Source: CAZART01 sp964487555 (lineage in GTDB: Bacteria > Bacteroidota > Rhodothermia > Rhodothermales > VXPQ01). Taken from it: a stretch of 8,995 nucleotides of DNA. A program made the position numbers and the translations under genes. Shown here one piece after another: positions 1 to 6,148 of this stretch (position 1 is its first letter; every line of letters starts with the position of its first letter). The notes under the pieces are model-generated. The model was not told the DNA's origin and did no database searches. It worked only from the letters and a program-made list of their open reading frames with translations. Where the stretch lies: assembly GCA_964487555.1 (NCBI GenBank), contig CAZART010000167.1:1-8995 (forward strand). The letters run 5' to 3'.

Positions 1-47
1 CTTGCATGGGGTGCAAGGGGTCGTGGGTTCGAATCCCGCCGTCCCGA
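1..47 (+). tRNA. tRNA-Pro (anticodon GGG), 3' part only
   Basis: The window begins inside a tRNA. Bases 1-5 (cttgc) pair with 13-17 (gcaag) as the anticodon stem. The loop 6-12 is atggggt, giving anticodon GGG at 8-10, which reads CCC/CCU proline codons. A five-base variable loop follows, then a T arm with stem 23-27 pairing with 35-39 around ttcgaat. The 3' acceptor strand cgtcccg (40-46) and discriminator A at 47 match the usual CGG...CCG acceptor of proline tRNAs. The next bases are caa, so CCA is not encoded and must be added by nucleotidyltransferase. The 5' half (D arm and 5' acceptor strand) lies outside the window. Any protein reading across this stretch is spurious. Confidence 0.93.
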
Positions 48-172
48 CAAGGTAAGACGGTCGAGTTGTCTCCGATGGCTGTACGAAGTGACGTCGCCGA
101 GGTATTATTGGCGGGGTCACGGATCTCAGCGGAGCTATTCCCGCCGTCTCCACCTGAAGCAGAGCGAATCTC

Positions 173-209
173 GGCCTTTTCCGATTATGTCGGGGAAGGC
201 TGTTTTTTT
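173..209 (+). terminator. Intrinsic terminator downstream of tRNA-Pro
   Basis: A 12-pair stem forms between 173-184 and 190-201 with a five-base loop (ttatg). All positions pair, three of them as G-U. One G is followed by seven T at 203-209. This is a textbook Rho-independent terminator for + strand transcription. The only upstream gene visible is the tRNA, so it most likely ends the tRNA transcript, leaving a 3' trailer of roughly 125-160 nt to be processed away. Confidence 0.8.
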
Positions 210-304
210 GTTGTGGGGTTTCGCCGGAAGCACGAAGACGGATCTGGTAATCCCGGAGCATGATCGAATCGAGGTAGCGAAAGCAGCGTGCTTTTTATAG
301 CTTT

Positions 305-490
305 ATGCACTCTGCTGACAACCACGGCGGCCGTATCTCTTTCCGCTATGTCGTGCCCTTTACATGTCTGCTCATCATCATCTTCGGAATTCTCTACGGG
401 CGAGACAAGAATGCCGGGGGATATCGGATCGAGAGGCTCACCGGCGGGGACCTTGATCAGGTTCAGCGTGATGCGAAAGTTTCCGTCTGA
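305..490 (+). CDS. Possible small single-pass membrane protein (61 aa), doubtful
   Basis: I do not recognise this ORF. It would encode a short basic N-terminus, one strongly hydrophobic segment at about residues 15-31 (YVVPFTCLLIIIFGILY), and a charged C-terminal tail with an ERLTGGDLDQ stretch. About two thirds of its third codon positions are G or C, similar to the genes around it, and first positions are purine-rich in the second half, as expected for real coding sequence. Against it, there is no Shine-Dalgarno before the ATG, no family match I can name, and overlapping ORFs exist in other frames and on the other strand. If real, it would be an inner-membrane peptide transcribed ahead of the sugar operon. 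It could equally be chance or a decayed gene. Confidence 0.3.
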   Translation: MHSADNHGGRISFRYVVPFTCLLIIIFGILYGRDKNAGGYRIERLTGGDLDQVQRDAKVSV

Positions 491-544
491 TCCGGCCGTC
501 ATGCCGACCGTGAATACTCTGGACAAAAAAATAGACGATACGTT

Positions 545-1717
545 ATGCCTCTAAATCGGAAGCTGCGATACGGAATGGTAGGAGGTGGGCCCGGTGCGTT
601 CATCGGCGACGTCCACCGCAAAGCCGCGGCCCTCGACGGGATGGTGGATCTCGTGGCGGGTGCGTTTTCGTCCGATCCTTCAAAATCGAAGCAGCAAGGA
701 GAGGCGCTCTTTCTACAACCGAAGCGCGTCTACGGCTCCTTCGATGAGATGGCGGAGAAGGAGGCCGCACTGCCCGATGACGAGCGCATTGACTTCGTAT
801 CGATCGTCACACCGAATTTCCTGCATTTTCCGATCGCGAAGGCCTTCATCGAACACGGCTTTCACGTCGTGTGCGATAAGCCCATGACGACCGAGTTAAG
901 TGACGCAGAGGAGTTGTGCCGCCTGGTCGCGAAGCACGACGTCGTGTTCGCGCTCACCCATAATTACACGGGTTATCCGATGGTGAAGCAGGCCCGTAAA
1001 ATGGTCGCGGCCGGTGAGCTCGGCGAAGTGCGAAAGATCGTCGTTGAGTATCCGCAGGGATGGCTCGCCACTCGGCTCGAGGAAACCGGATCGAAGCAGG
1101 CGGAATGGCGGACGGATCCGAGTAAGGCCGGCGTTTCGTCGGCGGTCGGTGACATCGGATCCCACGCCGAGAATCTCGCCCGGTATGTGAGCGGCCTCGA
1201 GATCGCCTCGCTTCACGCCGACATCAACACGTTCGTTCCGGGACGCGAACTCGAAGATGACGCAAATATGCTGGTGCACTACAACGGCGGTGCACGCGGC
1301 ATTCTATACTGCTCACAGATCTCGGTCGGTGAAGAAAACAACCTGCGGATCCGTGTCTATGGAACGAAAGGCTCCCTCGAATGGCATCAGGAGAATCCGA
1401 ATTATCTCTCCATACGCACGAGCGACGGGCCGGAACGGATTTACAAGCGGGGTAACGACTACCTGACCGCCGCAGCGAAGGGTAATTCACGGCTACCCTC
1501 CGGCCATCCGGAGGCATTCATCGAAGCGTTTGCGAACATCTATGTGAACGCCGGCCGTACGATCGCGGCTAAGATTTCCGGCGAGGAGCCGGATGAGCTT
1601 GCAACGGACTATCCAACGGTTCAGGACGGAGCGATCGGAGTGCACTTCATCCACAAGGCCATCGAAAGCGGGAAGAAACGAGATTGGGTTGATGCGGCGT
1701 ATACACCCCCGGCGTAG
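545..1717 (+). CDS. Gfo/Idh/MocA family NAD(P)-dependent oxidoreductase
   Basis: The 390-residue product is a cytoplasmic dehydrogenase of the glucose-fructose oxidoreductase/inositol dehydrogenase family, which oxidises or reduces a hydroxyl/keto group of a sugar or polyol with NAD(P). The N-terminal Rossmann fold begins with GMVGGGPGAFIG (10-21). The family's EKP-type motif appears as CDKPM with K112. The catalytic-region motif GDIGSH (D203, H207) is present, and the rest forms the C-terminal alpha/beta substrate domain. Length is normal (family about 330-400). The start is the first ATG giving a complete Rossmann motif. The leader has no clear Shine-Dalgarno but an A7 run about 13 bases upstream. 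It heads a same-strand cluster with a HAD hydrolase and an IolE-like isomerase, so it probably supplies the redox step of a sugar or polyol pathway. The substrate is unknown. Confidence 0.93.
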   Translation: MPLNRKLRYGMVGGGPGAFIGDVHRKAAALDGMVDLVAGAFSSDPSKSKQQGEALFLQPKRVYGSFDEMAEKEAALPDDERIDFVSIVTPNFLHFPIAKAFIEHGFHVVCDKPMTTELSDAEELCRLVAKHDVVFALTHNYTGYPMVKQARKMVAAGELGEVRKIVVEYPQGWLATRLEETGSKQAEWRTDPSKAGVSSAVGDIGSHAENLARYVSGLEIASLHADINTFVPGRELEDDANMLVHYNGGARGILYCSQISVGEENNLRIRVYGTKGSLEWHQENPNYLSIRTSDGPERIYKRGNDYLTAAAKGNSRLPSGHPEAFIEAFANIYVNAGRTIAAKISGEEPDELATDYPTVQDGAIGVHFIHKAIESGKKRDWVDAAYTPPA

Positions 1718-1732
1718 CGCGCCGGAGTGTAT
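1701..1732 (+). promoter_or_regulatory. Hairpin with the dehydrogenase stop codon in its loop
   Basis: Bases 1701-1706 (atacac) pair with 1727-1732 (gtgtat), and 1709-1714 (ccggcg) pair with 1720-1725 (cgccgg). A small internal loop (cc against a) separates the two helices, and the apical loop is tagcg (1715-1719). The TAG stop of the preceding gene is the first three bases of that loop. No T run follows, so it is not a classic terminator. It could be an mRNA-stabilising or processing structure that sets the ratio of the first gene to the downstream genes. That role is inference. Confidence 0.5.
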
Positions 1733-1760
1733 GATGTAGCGAAAAGACTTGATCCCGTAC

Positions 1761-2399
1761 ATGAAAACACCAATAACGACCGTCGTTTTCGATCTCGGAG
1801 GCGTCCTCATCGACTGGAACCCGCGACACGTATACCGTGAGCTGTTCGACGATGAGGAGCGCATGGAGTGGTTTCTGGCCAACATCTGCACGCCAGAATG
1901 GAATGCGAGGCAGGATGCCGGGCGGACGTTCGAAGAAGCGACAGCCGAGCTTCTCGAGAAACATCCTGAGCATGAGAGGTTGATCCGAACCTATTATGAT
2001 CGGTGGGAGGATATGCTTGCCGGGCCCATACCGGGTAGCGTGGAGATCCTGCGCGAGGTGCGCGACAGTCCCTACAGGCTCTACGGACTCACGAACTGGT
2101 CGGCCGAATCCTTCCCGGTTGCGCGGGAGCGGTATGTTTTTTTAAACTGGTTTGAGGGCATCGTCGTCTCCGGTGAGATCTGTATGATCAAACCCGATCC
2201 GGAGATCTTCGAGCACCTCGCCGAGACATTTAACCTCGAACCTCCGGCGACCGTCTTCATCGACGATGCACCGGTGAATGTCGAGGCCGCTCGCGACGCC
2301 GGTTACAAGGCCATTCAGTTTCAAAATCCTGCGCAGCTCCGCGTAGATCTGGAGGCCACAGGCGTTCAACTCGAACGTTCCGTTAACCAAACGAAGTAA
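1761..2399 (+). CDS. HAD-superfamily subfamily IA hydrolase (YihX-like phosphatase)
   Basis: The product (212 aa from ATG 1761) is a small cytoplasmic haloacid-dehalogenase-type hydrolase, probably a sugar-phosphate or other small phosphomonoester phosphatase. Motif I is FDLGGVLIDW with nucleophile D11. The position two residues later, usually an acid/base Asp, is Gly, as in the YihX-like subgroup. Motif II is LTNW (T111), motif III has K144 in MIKPDPEIF, and motif IV is FIDDAP (D168, D169), the DD variant. The helical cap lies at about residues 20-90. An in-frame TTG at 1749 would add four residues (to 216). I prefer the ATG, which puts motif I near residue 10 as usual, although neither start has a good Shine-Dalgarno. 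It lies 43 bases after the dehydrogenase and 14 before the isomerase, so co-transcription is likely. Substrate unknown. Confidence 0.9.
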   Translation: MKTPITTVVFDLGGVLIDWNPRHVYRELFDDEERMEWFLANICTPEWNARQDAGRTFEEATAELLEKHPEHERLIRTYYDRWEDMLAGPIPGSVEILREVRDSPYRLYGLTNWSAESFPVARERYVFLNWFEGIVVSGEICMIKPDPEIFEHLAETFNLEPPATVFIDDAPVNVEAARDAGYKAIQFQNPAQLRVDLEATGVQLERSVNQTK

Positions 2400-2405
2400 G
2401 AGGTG
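2400..2405 (+). promoter_or_regulatory. Shine-Dalgarno site of the sugar isomerase gene
   Basis: GAGGTG lies immediately after the TAA of the HAD gene and eight bases before the ATG at 2414. It is the clearest ribosome-binding site in the window and fixes the isomerase start. Confidence 0.7.
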
Positions 2406-2413
2406 ACGCATCG

Positions 2414-3421
2414 ATGGCACGACCTGTAACGTTGTTTACCGGACAGTGGGCCGACATGCCGCTGAAGACGCTGGCGAAGAAAGCGGCAGAATGGGACTAC
2501 GACGGCCTCGAGCTTGCCTGCTGGGGCGATCACTTCGAGGTGGACAAGGCGATGGAGGACGATTCCTATTGCCGCGGACGGCACGATCTGCTCGCTGAGC
2601 ACGGAATGAAAGTATGGGCCATCAGCAATCATCTCGTGGGGCAGGCCGTTTGCGATCGCATCGATGAGCGCCACAAGCAGATTCTGCCGCCCTACGTATG
2701 GGGCGACGGCGATCCGGAAGGTGTCCAGAGGCGTGCCGCTGAGGAGATGAAGAATACCGCCCGGGCCGCTGCGAAGCTCGGCGTCGAGGTCGTGAATGGT
2801 TTTACGGGTAGTTCCATCTGGCACCTGCTCTATTCATTCCCGCCGACCACGCCGGGGATGATCGATAAAGGTTTTCAGGATTTCGCGGACCGGTGGAACC
2901 CGATTCTGGACGTCTTCGATGAGGTCGGCGTACGCTTCGGCCTCGAAGTCCATCCTACCGAAATTGCGTTCGACATCTCATCGGCGCAGCGCGCGCTGGA
3001 GGCGGTCGACGGCCGAAAGGCATTCGGCTTTAATTACGATCCGAGCCACTTCGGCTATCAAGGTGTCGATTACGTGACCTTCATCGAGACGTTCGGCGAT
3101 CGCATCTACCACGCGCACGTCAAAGACGTGTGGTGGTCGGAAGTCCCGCGGAAGTCCGGCGTGTTTGGCGGGCATCTCGACTTTGGTCATGTGGAACGTT
3201 ACTGGGATTTCCGTTCTCCCGGACGCGGGCTGGTCAACTTCGAGGAAGTCATCCGGGCGTTGAACCGTGCGGGCTACGACGGTCCCCTTTCGATAGAATG
3301 GGAGGATAGCGGGATGGACCGCGAGCATGGAGCGGCTGAAGCTTGTCTCTTCACGCGAGATGTCGACTTTAAGCCGTCCGAGGCCGCCTTTGACGCCGCG
3401 TTCGCTCGCGACGAACACTGA
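2414..3421 (+). CDS. IolE-like TIM-barrel sugar phosphate isomerase/epimerase
   Basis: This 335-residue protein belongs to the xylose-isomerase-like TIM-barrel (AP endonuclease family 2 fold) group, which includes inosose dehydratases and ketose epimerases and normally uses a divalent metal. The expected metal and acid/base residues lie at strand ends: E178 in GLEVHPTE, D209 with H212 in YDPSHF, H233 and H235 in HAHVKDV, and E295 in SIEWED. An early conserved WDYDGLEL segment (27-34) marks barrel strand 2. The length is at the upper end for the family (about 260-340), with a long loop around 235-270 (VKDVWWSE to SPGRG). A good Shine-Dalgarno supports the start. The dehydrogenase/TIM-barrel pairing recurs in sugar and inositol catabolism, so it probably isomerises, epimerises or dehydrates the keto-sugar made by the oxidoreductase. 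The exact substrate cannot be read here. Confidence 0.92.
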   Translation: MARPVTLFTGQWADMPLKTLAKKAAEWDYDGLELACWGDHFEVDKAMEDDSYCRGRHDLLAEHGMKVWAISNHLVGQAVCDRIDERHKQILPPYVWGDGDPEGVQRRAAEEMKNTARAAAKLGVEVVNGFTGSSIWHLLYSFPPTTPGMIDKGFQDFADRWNPILDVFDEVGVRFGLEVHPTEIAFDISSAQRALEAVDGRKAFGFNYDPSHFGYQGVDYVTFIETFGDRIYHAHVKDVWWSEVPRKSGVFGGHLDFGHVERYWDFRSPGRGLVNFEEVIRALNRAGYDGPLSIEWEDSGMDREHGAAEACLFTRDVDFKPSEAAFDAAFARDEH

Positions 3422-3422
3422 T

Positions 3423-3767
3423 ATGAACAGGGCGCGGAGCATCGCGAACGGCATCATGCTCGTGCTCTTTTTGAGCTGGGCCGGATTTCAATACAACGAT
3501 CCTGACGCTCTTCTGTGGATTCTGGTATACGGAATTGCCGCGGTAGGCTGCCTATTGTTTTTTCTCGGCCACTTTTCTCGCACCGCCGCTCTGGCATACG
3601 TCCTGATTTGCGTGGCCGGAGCGCTGTACTTGCTCGTGCAGATCGTCATTGAGCAGGAATTCATATTCGCCGAACAGGGGCGCGAAATGATAGGACTGCT
3701 GATTTGTAGCGGTTGGATCGGTTTTCTCGCCCGGAATACCCGCACTTCGAAAGCGAGCGCAGCCTGA
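3423..3767 (+). CDS. TMEM220-family four-helix membrane protein
   Basis: This is a 114-residue integral membrane protein with about four hydrophobic segments (roughly 8-23, 30-49, 54-76 and 88-103). The loop motif YNDPDALLW (24-32) after the first helix and EQGREMIGL (84-92) before the last are the signatures of the transmembrane family 220, known from vertebrate TMEM220 and from small bacterial proteins. No biochemical function is established for the family that I know of. The ATG lies one base after the TGA of the isomerase gene (TGATATG), so translation is probably coupled, and there is no separate Shine-Dalgarno. A start further upstream at 3327 in the same frame would overlap the isomerase by 95 bases and add non-membrane sequence, so I reject it. 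Position as the last gene of the sugar operon suggests, but does not prove, a link to that pathway. Confidence 0.87.
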   Translation: MNRARSIANGIMLVLFLSWAGFQYNDPDALLWILVYGIAAVGCLLFFLGHFSRTAALAYVLICVAGALYLLVQIVIEQEFIFAEQGREMIGLLICSGWIGFLARNTRTSKASAA

Positions 3768-3897
3768 ACCGGTGCTCGCTGCATTTTGCCTCGAGTCTTA
3801 ACTTTTCTTCCGAGTCGACGATACTCGGACGTACGACAACCACTTGCATTTTAAGGCGCATTCTGTGCGGGCATGTACGTCCGCCGCCCATTGACAT
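3768..3897. other. Intergenic region with a 7-bp hairpin before the histidine kinase
   Basis: These 130 bases separate the sugar operon from the kinase. They hold a perfect 7-bp inverted repeat, tccgagt at 3809-3815 and actcgga at 3823-3829, with a 7-base loop. No T tract follows directly, so it is a poor intrinsic terminator, and it may instead be an operator or part of an mRNA end. A ttgaca at 3892-3897 abuts the kinase ATG and cannot serve as its -35 box. Confidence 0.4.
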
Positions 3898-5943
3898 ATG
3901 CCAGTTCGTACGACCGAGCCCGGGCCCGGCACAGTGAAGGAGAACATTCCTCCGCTGCGTGGATCACCTGCAGACGCTCCCACCCAGTTAGACCGAATCG
4001 CAAAAGCCGCTGGACGCGCGCTCGACGCCCCGAACGTATGCATATATGTCATCGATCGCGAACGCGAGCGTGAAACATGCGTGGGAGAGGGAGCCGACGC
4101 CTTGGCGCCTTTCTGCCGAACGCTCTCGGTAGACCTTCAATCCGAAGGCGGGCGGATCGTGCATTCGGACCCGCCCGCGCCCTCGTCGGGGGACGGTGCC
4201 TTCTCGGGAAGTTACATCGCGTTACCGCTTGACGTTTCCGAGAAGATCGGAGGCGTCTTTTGCGTCTTCGATTTCCCCGCTCGACACTATTCAGAGGAAG
4301 AGATCGATCTGGTTCACGAATTCGCGGCCCTCGCGTCCGGCGAGGTGCAGCGACAGGTCGAGTTTCAACTCTTGCGTGAAAGTGAAGAGCGATTCCGGGC
4401 GGTTACCGAAAGTGCGCAGGACGTCATCGCGATTCTGGATCGCAAAGCCCAGTTCACCTACGTTTCCCCATCCGCCCATTCCATTTTTGGAAATCAACCG
4501 ACGCGGTTGATCGGGACAAGCATTTACGATTGGGTGTGTGGCGACGATCTGCGCGGATTTCGGGAGGCCCTCCAGGCACGTATGCACCACAAACCGGTCG
4601 ACACATCCAACTATGCGTTGAACGGTGCGACATGTACCGGGCCGGTACAGGGCGACACCGCCTCTGACAATGATCGGATATTAGATATTGAATTTCGCAC
4701 GGCGTCTCCCGACGGATTCCGCCACCTCCGCCTCCTCGGAAACAACCTGTTCGATCGCCCCGGCGTGGACGGTTACCTGATTCATGTTCGTGACGTCACG
4801 GACCGGGCGACGTTCGACGCCGAAATCCTCAAATCGCGCGACCGAGCGGAAGAGATGAGCCGGCTGAAGTCGGTCTTTCTCACGAATATGAGCCACGAGA
4901 TCCGAACCCCTTTAACGACCATTCTCGGCTTTGCGGAAATTCTAGCGGACGAGGTTGATGAGGATTCGCGCGAATTCGTTCAGTTGATTCAGCAAGGCGG
5001 TGAGCGTCTACTCGACACGCTTATGTCCATCCTGGACCTTGCGCGCCTCGAGTCGAGCAGCTTCGATATCGTCGACGAGGAATTCGATGTAGCGGAAAAG
5101 ATCAGCGAAATCTGCCGATTGATGGAGCCTTTGGCCGAAGAGAAGAACCTCTCCTTGAAATTCGCCGGCCAGGGTGCTCCGATCGAGGCCGTGATGGACA
5201 TGTCCGCCGTCGAGCGCATCGTCAGTAATTTGCTGAGCAACGGGATCAAATTTACGAAAGAAGGTGGTGTGAAGGTCTCGCTAGAGGCTGACGACGACCA
5301 CGTGCTTATTCACGTCGCGGACACCGGGATTGGCATCGGCGAGGAATTCATGCCGTTCCTGTTCGAAGACTTCAAACAGGAATCCGAGGGCTTGTCGCGA
5401 ATGCACGAGGGCAGCGGCCTCGGGTTGTCAATTACTAAACGTCTAGTTCAACTCATGAAGGGAAATATCATGGCCGAAAGCGAGAAAGGACGAGGGACCG
5501 TATTTACGGTTGCGCTGCCTCGTAACGGGGAGGCTGGAGTGATCGAATCTTCGAACGACGGCATTAACGCGGAAGAATCGCGAAAGCGCGTGTTGGTCGT
5601 TGAGGACAATGCAGATACCCGAACGCTGGTCAACCATCTACTTCGCAAGAACTATGAGGTGCGCTGCGCCACCGACGCGGATGAGGCGCTTCGTCTCGCC
5701 GCCGAGCAGCGTTACAATGTGCTGCTCGTAGATATCAACCTCGGCAAAGGAAAGAGCGGGGAGGATGTGTTGCATGCCGTCAGGTCGCTTCCGAACTACG
5801 AAGAAACGCCCGTCATTGCGGTAACCGCATATGCGATGCCCGGAGATCGAGAGCGATTCTTCGCCGAGGGTTTCGACGATTACGTCAGCAAGCCGTTTTC
5901 GAAGCAGCGTCTGCTCGAGGCATTGGAAGGCGTTCTCGTCTAG
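3898..5943 (+). CDS. Soluble hybrid sensor histidine kinase (GAF-PAS-HisKA-HATPase-REC)
   Basis: The 681-residue product is a cytoplasmic two-component hybrid kinase with no transmembrane helix. In order it has a divergent GAF-like domain (about 28-150), a PAS domain (about 163-303), a HisKA dimerisation domain with phosphoacceptor H333 in MSHEIRTPL, and a HATPase domain with N box NLLSNGIKFT (N444, N448), G1 DTGIGI (475-480), F box (about 486-492) and G2 GSGLGL (505-510). A C-terminal receiver (about 564-680) has E569/D570, phosphoacceptor D612, T643 and K665, so every catalytic residue I can check is intact. An in-frame TGA two codons upstream rules out an earlier start. There is no Hpt or DNA-binding output domain, so phosphate must pass to, or back from, a partner not seen here. 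The gene stands alone, with its own terminator about 125 bases downstream. The signal sensed is unknown. Confidence 0.95.
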   Translation: MPVRTTEPGPGTVKENIPPLRGSPADAPTQLDRIAKAAGRALDAPNVCIYVIDRERERETCVGEGADALAPFCRTLSVDLQSEGGRIVHSDPPAPSSGDGAFSGSYIALPLDVSEKIGGVFCVFDFPARHYSEEEIDLVHEFAALASGEVQRQVEFQLLRESEERFRAVTESAQDVIAILDRKAQFTYVSPSAHSIFGNQPTRLIGTSIYDWVCGDDLRGFREALQARMHHKPVDTSNYALNGATCTGPVQGDTASDNDRILDIEFRTASPDGFRHLRLLGNNLFDRPGVDGYLIHVRDVTDRATFDAEILKSRDRAEEMSRLKSVFLTNMSHEIRTPLTTILGFAEILADEVDEDSREFVQLIQQGGERLLDTLMSILDLARLESSSFDIVDEEFDVAEKISEICRLMEPLAEEKNLSLKFAGQGAPIEAVMDMSAVERIVSNLLSNGIKFTKEGGVKVSLEADDDHVLIHVADTGIGIGEEFMPFLFEDFKQESEGLSRMHEGSGLGLSITKRLVQLMKGNIMAESEKGRGTVFTVALPRNGEAGVIESSNDGINAEESRKRVLVVEDNADTRTLVNHLLRKNYEVRCATDADEALRLAAEQRYNVLLVDINLGKGKSGEDVLHAVRSLPNYEETPVIAVTAYAMPGDRERFFAEGFDDYVSKPFSKQRLLEALEGVLV

Positions 5944-5944
5944 A

Positions 5945-5972
5945 CGGCACCTGGTCGTGCCGCGATATCGCG
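5945..5972 (+). repeat. Hairpin plus 12-bp perfect palindrome after the kinase
   Basis: Just after the kinase stop, cggcac (5945-5950) pairs with gtgccg (5957-5962). It is followed, with a two-base overlap, by the perfect palindrome cgcgatatcgcg (5961-5972). A third inverted repeat, cttcgc (6016-6021) with gcgaag (6029-6034), lies further on. None has a T tract. They may be part of a structured 3' untranslated region or a dyad binding site. Function is not known. Confidence 0.4.
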
Positions 5973-6067
5973 AATCGGCACCCGTCTGCTGATTCGGCCC
6001 GTCACACGCCCATCTCTTCGCTGCACACGCGAAGGACACGATCGCATTCATAATGGAATGCGTGAAC

Positions 6068-6109
6068 GTCTCGCGACCGGATCAATTCCTGTCGCGAGAC
6101 TTTCTTTTT
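6068..6109 (+). terminator. Strong intrinsic terminator downstream of the kinase
   Basis: A perfect 10-bp stem, gtctcgcgac (6068-6077) with gtcgcgagac (6091-6100) around a 13-base loop, is followed at once by TTTCTTTTT (6101-6109). This is a clear Rho-independent terminator for + strand transcripts arriving from the histidine kinase. It also places the start of the next gene's mRNA downstream of about 6110, unless it works as an attenuator in that gene's own leader. Confidence 0.87.
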
Positions 6110-6148
6110 ATGTGTCGCTCTCTAACCATTCGACCGTTGGTTACGATC

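Larger units (their letters stand above)
48..544. other. Intergenic region between tRNA-Pro and the sugar operon
   Basis: No recognisable gene occupies this stretch. It contains the terminator at 173-209, a possible small membrane ORF at 305-490, and a weak hairpin at 280-294 (aaagca/tgcttt with loop gcg) followed by only two more T. Just before the downstream start there is an A7 run at about 525-531. The promoter of the downstream operon should lie between the terminator and 545, but I cannot identify convincing -35/-10 or -33/-7 boxes. Confidence 0.6.

Noticed and set aside
1..50. tRNA 3' end as an integrative-element attachment site
   Set aside because: No integrase, no repeated copy of the tRNA end in the window, and the neighbouring genes look like ordinary chromosomal genes.
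111..145. ggcggg/cccgcc inverted repeat
   Set aside because: Six pairs across a loop of more than 20 bases in GC-rich DNA. Likely chance.
6..263. 85-codon frame beginning inside the tRNA
   Set aside because: It overlaps the tRNA-Pro and reads through the terminator at 173-209. The protein has no recognisable features.
280..297. Short hairpin aaagca/tgcttt with a few T
   Set aside because: A six-pair AT-rich stem with only two T beyond it. Too weak to call a terminator with confidence.
440..475. Minus-strand TGAACCTGATC resembling the TPP riboswitch core
   Set aside because: The flanking conserved bases of a THI element (CUGAGA and the GGUAAUGCC-like arm) are absent and no thiamine gene follows on that strand.
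185..526. 113-codon minus-strand frame in the intergenic region, including a stretch (FRITLNLIKVPAGEP) that looks protein-like
   Set aside because: Its second half is low-complexity and unconvincing, it overlaps the terminator, and the plus-strand 61-codon frame shows better codon bias. I could not recognise a family.
3327..3422. Upstream extension of the TMEM220-like gene
   Set aside because: It would overlap the isomerase gene by 95 bases and add non-family residues. ATG 3423 matches the family N-terminus.
3892..3897. ttgaca as a -35 promoter element
   Set aside because: It directly abuts the kinase start codon, so it cannot drive that gene, and no -10 at proper spacing makes sense inside the coding region.
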